NCBI GenBank assembly: GCA_964388965.1 | Contig: CAYMCP010000002.1 | Location: 1-64,000, forward strand | Direction: 5' to 3' | Length of the DNA: 64,000 nucleotides | Origin: Albibeggiatoa sp964388965 | GTDB taxonomy: Bacteria > Pseudomonadota > Gammaproteobacteria > Beggiatoales > Beggiatoaceae | Shown: piece after piece, positions 27,098 to 35,391 of the stretch | How positions within the stretch are numbered: position 1 is the stretch's first letter | Layout: the number at the start of each line of letters is the position of its first letter | Notes under the pieces: model-generated | The model's database searches: none | What the model saw: the letters and a program-made list of their open reading frames with translations, nothing else | Told to the model about the DNA's origin: nothing | Made by a program: the position numbers and the translations under genes

Positions 27098-27811
27098 ATG
27101 CGCGAAACTTTATTTATTGCCGATTTACATTTGCGTACAGAAACGCCAGCATTAATAGCAAAAGCAATTGATTTTTTTAATGGACGTGCTCGACAGGCTG
27201 ATAGTTTATACATTCTAGGGGATTTATTTGAAGTTTGGCTAGGTGACGAAATGCTACCAGCACATCAGTCCGTCATTAATGCGTTACATGAACTCGCTCA
27301 AGTCACACCCATATTTGTCTTGCATGGTAATCGCGATTTTTTATTAGGAGCGCAATTTGCGGCACTTTCAGGTTGCACGCTGATCACAACCGACATTAAA
27401 AAAATAAATATTTACGGTACAGCCGCTTTAATTATGCACGGTGATAGTTTATGCACTTTGGACGTGGCATATCAACAATTTCGTCAACAAGTGCGCAATC
27501 CCACATGGCAACAACAATTTTTATCATATCCCCTAGAACAACGTAAATTACTCGCACAACAAGCACGGGCACAAAGTCAATTTGAAACGCAACAAAAACA
27601 ATCAGAAATCATGGATATTACGCCGTCAGTTGTGACAGAAATAATGCAACAGCATCAAGTTTTAAACCTCATTCATGGACATACTCACCGTCCACATATT
27701 CATAAATTAGATGCAAATACAAGGCGTTACGTTGTCGGTGATTGGAATGTAAATGCTAAAACTTATATTTTGAGTTGCAAGCCTGATCAGTGGTTGCTTG
27801 ATTCAATTTGA
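27098..27811 (+). CDS. lpxH: UDP-2,3-diacylglucosamine diphosphatase LpxH
   Basis: LpxH is a calcineurin-like metallophosphatase that converts UDP-2,3-diacylglucosamine to lipid X in lipid A synthesis. Metal-binding motifs run in order: FIADLHL, LGDLFEVWLGD, HGNRDFLLG, MHGDSLC and HGHTHRPHIH. The start is set at ATG 27098 because it yields MRETLFIADLHL like other LpxH proteins and has GATGGGA upstream. GTG 27083 and ATG 27086 are alternatives overlapping the rnfG stop. The product is 237 residues, close to the usual 240. Confidence 0.93.
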   Translation: MRETLFIADLHLRTETPALIAKAIDFFNGRARQADSLYILGDLFEVWLGDEMLPAHQSVINALHELAQVTPIFVLHGNRDFLLGAQFAALSGCTLITTDIKKINIYGTAALIMHGDSLCTLDVAYQQFRQQVRNPTWQQQFLSYPLEQRKLLAQQARAQSQFETQQKQSEIMDITPSVVTEIMQQHQVLNLIHGHTHRPHIHKLDANTRRYVVGDWNVNAKTYILSCKPDQWLLDSI

Positions 27812-27887
27812 CCCTTTTGATTATGTTGAATTCAAAGTACAATAACATATTAAAAATATTAACATATTCAAAAAATAACCCTGTTTT

Positions 27888-27927
27888 TTCACACCTCTAT
27901 GGAAATCTATTGAGATAGTGGTGTGAA
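27888..27927. other. 13-bp inverted repeat upstream of pyrG
   Basis: TTCACACCTCTAT (27888-27900) and ATAGTGGTGTGAA (27915-27927) pair over 12 of 13 positions with a 14-nt loop. It sits 45 bp before the pyrG start. No T-run follows on the + strand. It could be an operator or a leader hairpin for pyrG, or a weak terminator for lpxH. Confidence 0.5.
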
Positions 27928-27972
27928 TTTGATATTTTGAACCTACTATAAATTCCAACCAACTAAGCAAAC

Positions 27973-29601
27973 ATGACACGATTTATATTTATTACTGGTG
28001 GTGTTGTTTCCTCACTTGGAAAGGGCATTGCCGCCGCATCCCTTGCTGCCATCCTAGAAGCACGTAATCTTAATGTAACATTACTTAAACTTGATCCTTA
28101 CATTAACGTTGATCCCGGCACAATGAGTCCGTTCCAACATGGTGAAGTTTTTGTAACCGATGATGGTGCTGAAACAGATTTAGACTTAGGACATTATGAG
28201 CGGTTCATTCGTTCTCGGATGACAAAAAGCAACAATTTCACAACGGGTCGTGTCTATGAGAACGTCATTCGTAAAGAGCGGCGTGGCGATTATCTCGGTG
28301 CGACAGTGCAAGTCATCCCACATATTACCGATGAAATTAAACGTTGTATCCGCGAAGGTGTACAAGGCGTAGACGTAGCACTGGTTGAAATCGGTGGCAC
28401 GGTCGGCGATATTGAATCATTGCCATTTTTGGAAGCAATTCGCCAAATGCGCGCCGATTTAGGACGAGATTACGTTTTATTTATTCATTTAACGCTCGTG
28501 CCCTATATTCCTTCTGCGGGTGAATTAAAAACAAAACCAACGCAACACTCCGTGAAAGAGTTACGCTCGATTGGCATTCAGCCGGATATTCTACTGTGTC
28601 GCTCTAGCTACCCGATTCCAGACGCGGAAAGACGCAAAATTGCTTTATTTACCGATGTCGATGAAAAAGCGGTGATTCCAGTATTAGACGCGGCAAGTAT
28701 TTACCAAATTCCAGTACAATTGCACGAAGAACAATTAGATAACATTGTGTGCGATAAACTTAAATTAGATACTCAACCGGCAGATTTATCAGAGTGGGAG
28801 CGTGTGATTGAAGCACAAAAAAATACAACTGCTACGGTAAAAATAGCAATGGTAGGTAAGTACATGGATTTAACGGATGCTTACAAATCATTAACTGAAT
28901 CATTAATTCATGCGGGCATTAAAAATCAAACCAAAGTTGAAATTGCCTATGTGGATTCAGAAGATATTGAATTGCATGGTTTTGGGCGTTTAGAAGAAAT
29001 GGACGCAATTTTAGTTCCGGGCGGTTTTGGTGAACGGGGTATTGAGGGTAAAATTACAGCCGCCCGATACGCCCGCGAAAACCAAGTGCCCTACTTGGGT
29101 ATTTGTTTAGGAATGCAGGTTGCGGTAGTAGATTTTGCACGTCATGTTGCGGGATTGATGGAGGCGCATAGCACAGAATTTAATCCAAAAACACCACATC
29201 CCGTCATCGCTTTAATTACTGAATGGCTAGACGATTCAGGTGACATAGAGACACGTTCAACACAATCTGATTTAGGTGGTTCAATGCGTTTAGGTGGGCA
29301 AAACTGTCATTTAATGTCTGGTACGAAAACTTATGAATTATACGGACAAGAAATTATCCGCGAGCGTCACCGTCACCGCTATGAATTTAATAATCAATAC
29401 ATGAGCTTATTGCGTCAATCGGGTTTAGTATTTGCTGGCATGTCAGTAGACGGGAATTTAGTTGAAGTGATTGAAAATGGGCATCATCCTTGGTTTGTTG
29501 GTTGCCAATTTCACCCTGAGTTTACCTCCACGCCACGAGATGGACATCCATTATTTAATGGTTTTATTCAAGCGGCACGAAAATATAAACAAACCAGTTA
29601 A
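27973..29601 (+). CDS. pyrG: CTP synthase
   Basis: PyrG aminates UTP to CTP using glutamine and ATP. The 542-residue product has the N-terminal synthetase domain (MTRFIFITGGVVSSLGKGIAAASLA, here shown in part: FITGGVVSSLGKG). It has the DPYINVDPGTMSPFQHGEVF substrate region and a C-terminal class I glutamine amidotransferase with the nucleophile in YLGICLGMQ and the His-Glu pair in FHPEFTSTP. kdsA/eno, common neighbours in gammaproteobacteria, are absent. An inverted repeat lies upstream. Confidence 0.97.
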   Translation: MTRFIFITGGVVSSLGKGIAAASLAAILEARNLNVTLLKLDPYINVDPGTMSPFQHGEVFVTDDGAETDLDLGHYERFIRSRMTKSNNFTTGRVYENVIRKERRGDYLGATVQVIPHITDEIKRCIREGVQGVDVALVEIGGTVGDIESLPFLEAIRQMRADLGRDYVLFIHLTLVPYIPSAGELKTKPTQHSVKELRSIGIQPDILLCRSSYPIPDAERRKIALFTDVDEKAVIPVLDAASIYQIPVQLHEEQLDNIVCDKLKLDTQPADLSEWERVIEAQKNTTATVKIAMVGKYMDLTDAYKSLTESLIHAGIKNQTKVEIAYVDSEDIELHGFGRLEEMDAILVPGGFGERGIEGKITAARYARENQVPYLGICLGMQVAVVDFARHVAGLMEAHSTEFNPKTPHPVIALITEWLDDSGDIETRSTQSDLGGSMRLGGQNCHLMSGTKTYELYGQEIIRERHRHRYEFNNQYMSLLRQSGLVFAGMSVDGNLVEVIENGHHPWFVGCQFHPEFTSTPRDGHPLFNGFIQAARKYKQTS

Positions 29602-29677
29602 AAATTCACTTTATTAATGATTTCACCAAAGCGGTAAAATTAAGCTGTCACCCCCTAAAAACGCTTGGCGTTATTGC

Positions 29678-30520
29678 TTAACGTTCGCCGGGGCCGGCAG
29701 GGGCTGATTTGCCGAATAAAAGCATATTTGGATTTTTCTGCATCTCTTGGGTTAGCACCCGCAATGCTTGGCTTAATGAATTTAATTCTATAACTAAAGT
29801 ATTCATGCGCGGTAAGGCATCACCGGTAAAATGGCGCACATCTCGACCAATTTTAGTGATTTCTGTACCAACATTGTCAGCCGCCTTTGCGGTAGATTCA
29901 GTAATTTTTTGGATATTTTTTTGATTGCTGACAAGTGTTGTAATTGCTTCGGTGGCGGTGTGATTTACTGTTGACGCAGTGTTGACCAGAATACCGGTCA
30001 TTTTTTCCACCTGTATCAAACTCTTATTTAATCCTTTAACCATTGGCGATAAAGCTTGTGTCGTTTGCTCAATATTGCGCATGGTTTTAGCCATATCTTT
30101 GAGACCTGAATCCATAAATTCTGCGTTATTAGAAAAAGTTTTTGTAATATTTTCAACGTTTTTTAGCGTTTTATTTAATAAATCTGCATTATCGTATAAT
30201 AGCGTATAATATTCATCGATTTTACCAGCAACCTGTTGACTATATTCATTTTTAACATGTTCTGATAAAGATTGCATTTGCTGACTAATTTCTTTACCTC
30301 CGATTTCAATTAACGATTCCGTTTGCCATTTCATAGAATAAACGAAATAAAATAAAACAACATTTAAAATCAGCATAAAAAAAATGGTGCTATAAATAAT
30401 TTTTCGGCTACGACGCTCAACTCTTTCAATTAATTCAGAGCGTTGTACCATTGTCTGCTGAAATTGAATCATTGCATTTTCAATAATTTCAGCTATTTCA
30501 CGAGTTTGTTGTTCAGACAT
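29678..30520 (-). CDS. membrane-anchored coiled-coil protein of unknown function
   Basis: I do not recognise a family. The 280-residue product has a short cytoplasmic N-terminus, one clear membrane segment (about 42-62, IIYSTIFFMLILNVVLFYFV) and a long helical, heptad-rich region (about 75-260) rich in Ser/Thr/Asn, ending in a small tail. The helical part resembles the sensor or linker region of chemoreceptors, but there is no HAMP or signalling hairpin. It stands alone between pyrG (convergent) and the hydrolase gene. It may have a structural or scaffolding role. Confidence 0.7.
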   Translation of the reverse strand: MSEQQTREIAEIIENAMIQFQQTMVQRSELIERVERRSRKIIYSTIFFMLILNVVLFYFVYSMKWQTESLIEIGGKEISQQMQSLSEHVKNEYSQQVAGKIDEYYTLLYDNADLLNKTLKNVENITKTFSNNAEFMDSGLKDMAKTMRNIEQTTQALSPMVKGLNKSLIQVEKMTGILVNTASTVNHTATEAITTLVSNQKNIQKITESTAKAADNVGTEITKIGRDVRHFTGDALPRMNTLVIELNSLSQALRVLTQEMQKNPNMLLFGKSAPAGPGER

Positions 30521-30659
30521 GATTAATAACCTAGCAGTCGTAAATAAATAGTGTAATTAAAGTATATTCAGCATTCTAAATGCACAAAAGTCTGTCAACA
30601 TAGCAAGCCCGTTCTAGCGTTTAAAATTATTTATATTTTAGCATTTAATTTATAAAAAA

Positions 30660-31358
30660 TTACTGTAATACGCTATTTTTTACTACAGCATCATAAGGAG
30701 ACGAACGTACTTGATCATGTATTACCATGCGATAATCGATAAATGCTTGCTCGCTTTCGCAATGCAAAAATGGATTACCCATTATTTCCTCAGCAATTGT
30801 ATTGGTCGGTTTAACTGAATAATAATGCCCTGGATGAATTTTTGTCTCAGGAGGTAATGTTGTAATAAGCTTTTGTAAACTATGATACATTTGCTTAGGA
30901 TTTCCGCCACGCAAATCACAACGCCCACAACCATAAACAAATAACGTATCTCCTGTAATCAGATGATTACCTAGCCAATAACAGCTTGAGCCTGGAGTGT
31001 GTCCCGGAGTATGAATGACATAAATTTGAGTTTCTCCGAGTTTGAGCGTATCGCCGTCTTGGTGCAACTGTAAATTACCACAAGGCTCTTGCCAGTAAGC
31101 AACTTCAGCAGGTGAAATGTGAATATGTGGGGTAAATTGCTCAATTAGAGGTATTAAAGCGTTAATATGATCATTATGTGTGTGCGTCAATAAAATATCA
31201 GTAATTTGACAGCTTTTCCGCTGCGCAAAGGCTTGAATACTGTCGATGTCCCAAGCAGGGTCTACAACAGCCATTCGCTTAGAATCATGATCCTCAATGA
31301 GATAGATAAAATTATCCATTGGACCTAGTTCCAAGCTGTGAAGTGTAAATGTCGTCAT
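30660..31358 (-). CDS. metallo-beta-lactamase-fold hydrolase (hydroxyacylglutathione hydrolase-like)
   Basis: This dinuclear-metal hydrolase resembles glyoxalase II (GloB) and YcbL-type proteins. The 232-residue product starts at ATG 31358, giving MTTFTLHSLELGPMDNFIYL; longer frames add an implausible extension. It carries THTHNDHINA (HxHxDH), the HTPGHTPGSSCY loop, the bridging Asp in TGDTLFVYGCGRCDL and the final metal His in IHPGHYY. The substrate could be S-lactoylglutathione or another thioester. No Shine-Dalgarno is clear, so the start is less certain than the family. Confidence 0.85.
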   Translation of the reverse strand: MTTFTLHSLELGPMDNFIYLIEDHDSKRMAVVDPAWDIDSIQAFAQRKSCQITDILLTHTHNDHINALIPLIEQFTPHIHISPAEVAYWQEPCGNLQLHQDGDTLKLGETQIYVIHTPGHTPGSSCYWLGNHLITGDTLFVYGCGRCDLRGGNPKQMYHSLQKLITTLPPETKIHPGHYYSVKPTNTIAEEIMGNPFLHCESEQAFIDYRMVIHDQVRSSPYDAVVKNSVLQ

Positions 31359-31614
31359 AATCAGTAGCAATATATTTGGATTTAGTAGGGCTAATATCTT
31401 CGCCAAAGGTTGGCAAAAAAGAGCAATTAGGGTAAAAAATAAAAATTACAAGTTCACAACTTTTTATCAGCCAATTGCTCATGAATGAAATTAGCACAAT
31501 TCTACTATGTTGTAACCAGTTAGATGCAACAAATTGCGGTTAGGTAGAATCCATAGCTCCGTTACGCAAGTTTAGTGTCGAGGGTATTGAGTCTGGGCTG
31601 CTCAATGTAAGTTT

Positions 31615-31642
31615 GTAGAGATAAGGCGTGCCTTGTCTCTAC
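31615..31642. repeat. 28-bp palindromic repeat, second copy
   Basis: GTAGAGATAAGGCG followed by TGCCTTGTCTCTAC matches the 10721-10748 copy at all but 2 positions. It sits in the spacer between nifA's 3' end and the hydrolase gene, where nothing else is seen. Confidence 0.8.
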
Positions 31643-31752
31643 GCTTGACCATAAAGCCGACAATACTACGGTTTTAGCGACTTTATAATTATTCAACTGA
31701 TTAATAAGATTGTTTTAAAAGATATTTTTATCTGGATTTTGCTTATGAGATG

Positions 31753-33276
31753 CTAAATATTACGCAATTTAATATCTAAAGTCTGAATACGGTATGCAAT
31801 TTGACGAGGAGTCATATTTAACAAACGTGCAGCCTTTGCTTGCACCCAACCTGCTTGCTCTAATGCAGCAATTACCCGTTCGCGCTCATCCAAATTTTCA
31901 TCATTCAAATCAACGCCTTGATATTCACGAGTCACGGGGATTTTTTCCTCAACCCCAGTAAGACTAATAGCAGAACGATCAATTACGCCATTTTCGCTCA
32001 TAATTGCGGCGCGCTCTAAGCAATTTTCTAATTCGCGCACATTACCAGGCCAATTGTGACGCATCAATAAACGAATTGCACTATCCGTTAATTGTAATTT
32101 CCGATTTTGTGTTTTAGCCACTTTATCTACTAGAAATATAGCTAACTCTGGAATATCCTCACTACGCTCATTTAATGGTGGTAAATGAATTGGCATCACA
32201 TTAAGGCGATAGTATAAATCTTCCCGAAAATCACCTTTTTCAACTGCTTCTTCCAAGTTCACATTTGTTGCTGTAATAATTCGGACATCTACTTTTAGCG
32301 TTTTTGTGCCGCCCACTCGTTCAAATTCACCCTCTTGTAACACTCGCAACAATTTAGCCTGAAACGTCGGCGAAATCTCACCAATTTCATCTAAAAACAA
32401 TGTTCCACCGTCAGCACGCTCAAAACGTCCTTTGCGTTGCGTTATCGCACCACTAAAAGCTCCTTTTTCATGTCCAAATAATTCTGATTCCAATAGATTT
32501 TCTGGTAATGCAGCACAATTTAATTTAATGAACGAACCATTATGACGCGGTGAATTATAATGCACCGCATTAGCGATTAATTCTTTACCTGTGCCCGATT
32601 CACCGCGAATCAGTACGGTTGTACTCCATTTTGAAACTTGGCGCACCATTTCAAATACTTTTTGCATAGCAGGTGAATGACCAATAATATTATCAAAACC
32701 AAAATTACTACGCACCGTGCGGCGTAAGTGGTCGCGTTCGTCGGTTAAATCTCGGCGTTCTTTTTCAATTTCCCACATTAAGCGCACAGTTTGCCCGATA
32801 AATTGCGCAACCATTTCCAAAAATCGAGCGCGTTCAGACAAATATTCATCATATTCACTAGGCTGCGCCGCCAATACGCCAACTAATTGTTTATCAATAT
32901 AAATTGGGACACCAATAAATGGCAAATGCAATTCATACAAACCTAATTTACCAATAAATCGAGAGTCTTGCCCCGCGCGCTCAATAATAATCGTGTTTCG
33001 CTCTTCCATTACTGAACCAATAATGCCTTCACCTGCTTGATATTTAATGGCACCGGGTGGTAATTTTCCGCCTGCATAAACTGCATTAACCATTAATTCA
33101 CCGCTTTCACGCAATAACGTCACTACGCCATATTGCATCTGCGCATATTGATGTAACTTTTGTAACACGCCTTCTAGTGTTGTTTGTAAATTCAACGAAC
33201 GATTTAAAACCTTGCCGACCTCAAACAAGGCTTCAAGTTCACATTCAATCAATTCCGAACGTGTTTGCATGATCAA
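31753..33276 (-). CDS. nifA: nif-specific sigma-54 activator NifA
   Basis: NifA drives sigma-54-dependent nitrogenase gene transcription. The 507-residue product has a GAF domain (about 25-165). The AAA+ core has Walker A GESGTGKE (225-232), a loop reading GAFSGA (272-277, Ser for the usual Thr) and GTLFLDEIGE. The C-terminal HTH reads AAIAL...KAARLLNMTPRQIAYR. The Cys-rich linker of oxygen-sensitive NifA is missing, as in NifA proteins controlled by NifL. The start could be TTG 33276 (AAGGTG 5 nt upstream) or ATG 33270. It lies 12 nt downstream of nifL. No nif structural genes are in the window. Confidence 0.93.
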   Translation of the reverse strand: MIMQTRSELIECELEALFEVGKVLNRSLNLQTTLEGVLQKLHQYAQMQYGVVTLLRESGELMVNAVYAGGKLPPGAIKYQAGEGIIGSVMEERNTIIIERAGQDSRFIGKLGLYELHLPFIGVPIYIDKQLVGVLAAQPSEYDEYLSERARFLEMVAQFIGQTVRLMWEIEKERRDLTDERDHLRRTVRSNFGFDNIIGHSPAMQKVFEMVRQVSKWSTTVLIRGESGTGKELIANAVHYNSPRHNGSFIKLNCAALPENLLESELFGHEKGAFSGAITQRKGRFERADGGTLFLDEIGEISPTFQAKLLRVLQEGEFERVGGTKTLKVDVRIITATNVNLEEAVEKGDFREDLYYRLNVMPIHLPPLNERSEDIPELAIFLVDKVAKTQNRKLQLTDSAIRLLMRHNWPGNVRELENCLERAAIMSENGVIDRSAISLTGVEEKIPVTREYQGVDLNDENLDERERVIAALEQAGWVQAKAARLLNMTPRQIAYRIQTLDIKLRNI

Positions 33277-33288
33277 TTAATCACCTTG

Positions 33289-34947
33289 TTAATGAATGGG
33301 AAGACAAACCACAAAACGTGTGCCTTGTTTGTAATGTGGATCAAGTGTCAGTGTACCTGCATGATTATTAATGATTTCTTGAACTCGCGTCAAACCTAAG
33401 CCTTTATGACTGATGCGACCTGATTTAGTGCTGAAAAAGGGTTCAAAAACACGAAATCGCAGCTCTAATGGGATACCTGCACCATTATCGGTAATTTCGG
33501 CACAAATTTGCTCATTTTCCTCAAAAGTGTGAATAAACAATTCAGGTTCACGTTTATGCCGATTTTCACACACTGCATCTATTGCATTATCAATTAAATG
33601 CTTAAATAAACTACGCAATTCAGCATCTCTTGCATTAATTGAAATTAATGAGATGGAAGGCTGCCATTCTACAGTAATACCTTCCGACAACAAACGTTCG
33701 GTACACAACGACAAGACATCACGCAATAAATTATTTAAATTAACTGGCGCACAAGACTGTTTACATGGTGGTGGCATGGTATTGTGTAGGGCTTCAACCG
33801 CTTTTTGTCCCTCTTGTAGGGCTTCTGTCAAAATATTTTGTAAGGGGTCTGAACCTTTATCTACATTGCGCCTTTGTAACATACTCACTGCCGCCGCTAA
33901 CATATTTAGGGGACCCTGGAATTGATGAATAGCTGCATGTAAACTTTCGCGCATACTTTCATTTACTTCATTTTCTGCCATTAATGCCCGTAACGCACTA
34001 ATTCTAATTGCTTCTTGTTGTTTTTTAATGTCGGTAATTTCTTGCGCAACCAAAAGTAAATGATTAATTTGACTGCCCGCAAAAAAAGCTTCAGCATCAG
34101 AGGCTTTGCTTACTATCCAAATCGCCGAACAGGTAAACCAGCGCACTTGACGCTGTTGTCCTATTTCAACACAAATTTCTTGTACATCAAATCTACCACC
34201 TTGTTTTTTTAATAATTCCCATTCTTCACCACCTGCTTGTTGGCGTAAATAATTTAAAAATAGTTTAGCCGGCTCACTCCCAACTCGACCAATTAATTTT
34301 TTATATTCATGATTATCTAATACTAACTTTTCATTTTCGTTTAATAACGCAATAATAACGGGTGCAGTATCAACGACGGATTCAATTAATTTTTTCTGCT
34401 CTTGCACTTGGTGTTGCAAATAATGCAAGTTGGAAATATCGCGGTGCATACCTAAATAATAAATTGTTTCATTACGCTGATCTAAAATGGGTGTAATTGT
34501 GACTTCTGCTAAATAACGCGCACCATTTTTGTGTCGGTTTACTAACACACCCGTCCAAGCTTTTTGTTGTTGCAAACGCCCCCACAAAGTTTTATAAACC
34601 AATTCAGGTGTAGAATTATCTGAGAAAGTGGATTGATTTTTTCCAATGATTTCCTCGACTTCGTAACCTGTAATACGCTCAAATGCCGGATTGGCGTACA
34701 AAATATTGGCTTTCAAGTCAGTCACAGAAATGCCAATTTCAGCTTGTTCCGCGACCTCTCGGAATAAACTAGGAGGCAGCAAAGTTGCCGCCACCCCTTT
34801 TGAATCTTGAAATAGTACGGTTTCCAACATATTAAGCAAAGCTGAAGGTGTACCTACAGGTGGATGGTGCAAAAATTCATTAAGTGCTTTTGCATTTTGC
34901 TCTGTTAATGGCAAAATATGATCTTCTTGTAACTGTTTGAGTGCCAT
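33289..34947 (-). CDS. nifL: nitrogen fixation regulator NifL (PAS redox sensor)
   Basis: NifL is an antiactivator that binds and inhibits NifA under oxygen or fixed nitrogen. The 552-residue product has a first PAS domain (about 65-170, ILYANPAFERITGYEVEEIIG, the FAD-binding type) and a second PAS (about 180-300). A helical linker follows, then a GHKL ATPase domain with N box LIDNAIDAV, DNGAGIPLE and GLGLTRV. Paired directly with nifA. The order nifL-nifA on the same strand implies one operon. Confidence 0.93.
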   Translation of the reverse strand: MALKQLQEDHILPLTEQNAKALNEFLHHPPVGTPSALLNMLETVLFQDSKGVAATLLPPSLFREVAEQAEIGISVTDLKANILYANPAFERITGYEVEEIIGKNQSTFSDNSTPELVYKTLWGRLQQQKAWTGVLVNRHKNGARYLAEVTITPILDQRNETIYYLGMHRDISNLHYLQHQVQEQKKLIESVVDTAPVIIALLNENEKLVLDNHEYKKLIGRVGSEPAKLFLNYLRQQAGGEEWELLKKQGGRFDVQEICVEIGQQRQVRWFTCSAIWIVSKASDAEAFFAGSQINHLLLVAQEITDIKKQQEAIRISALRALMAENEVNESMRESLHAAIHQFQGPLNMLAAAVSMLQRRNVDKGSDPLQNILTEALQEGQKAVEALHNTMPPPCKQSCAPVNLNNLLRDVLSLCTERLLSEGITVEWQPSISLISINARDAELRSLFKHLIDNAIDAVCENRHKREPELFIHTFEENEQICAEITDNGAGIPLELRFRVFEPFFSTKSGRISHKGLGLTRVQEIINNHAGTLTLDPHYKQGTRFVVCLPIH

Positions 34948-35391
34948 AAAAAATCCCCATGATTAGGATTTATCAAAAATACCTAATTTCAATTTTCTAC
35001 TCCCAAATTCTCTATTTAAGAAATAGGGTTCTTAATCATTTACAAAATAATTTCAAGATCGCTTGATAACTTTTTTTTGTTGAATCAGAACGCTATGAAC
35101 AAGATAACCGCATTTAAAATCAATAGCAATTTATTTTATCAATCGCACAGCATGGATTATGCCGAATATTTATATTATTAAAATCAATCAGTTAAAATCT
35201 CAAACAATTATTTTGTGCGTTTTACAACATAGATATAGACAAGCTAAATAAGGTTTTATCGTAAACGTGACAATTGCAATATACGATAAAATTCGCAATA
35301 TTATAAGCAGTTCAATAAAAATTATTTATTTTTCTTAATAAATGTAATATTGTTAGAATATGTGCACATTTTTACGAATAAGGATAGTACA
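34948..35391. other. divergent intergenic region between nifL and sulP
   Basis: 444 bp, AT-rich. I looked for -24/-12 (GGCAC/TTGC) elements and for TGT-N10-ACA NifA sites and found none convincing. An 83-bp segment (35148-35230) is shared with the region upstream of rnfD2. AAGGAT before TTG 35392 serves the sulP start. Confidence 0.5.
35148..35230. repeat. dispersed intergenic element shared with 60647-60730
   Basis: Both start CAGCATGGATTATGCC, then GAATATTT, and share CAATTATTTTGT and a CAACAT end at about the same spacing. Divergence is mostly A/T changes and small indels. In both places it lies upstream of a membrane-transport gene (sulP here, rnfD2 there), in opposite relative orientation. 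Confidence 0.55.

Noticed and set aside
29709..30209. + strand frames opposite the coiled-coil protein
   Set aside because: Antisense to a longer, better-structured gene; no recognisable features.
34948..35391. Sigma-54 promoter or NifA/NtrC site upstream of nifL
   Set aside because: No GGCAC-N5-TTGC or TGT-N10-ACA match was found by eye on either strand.
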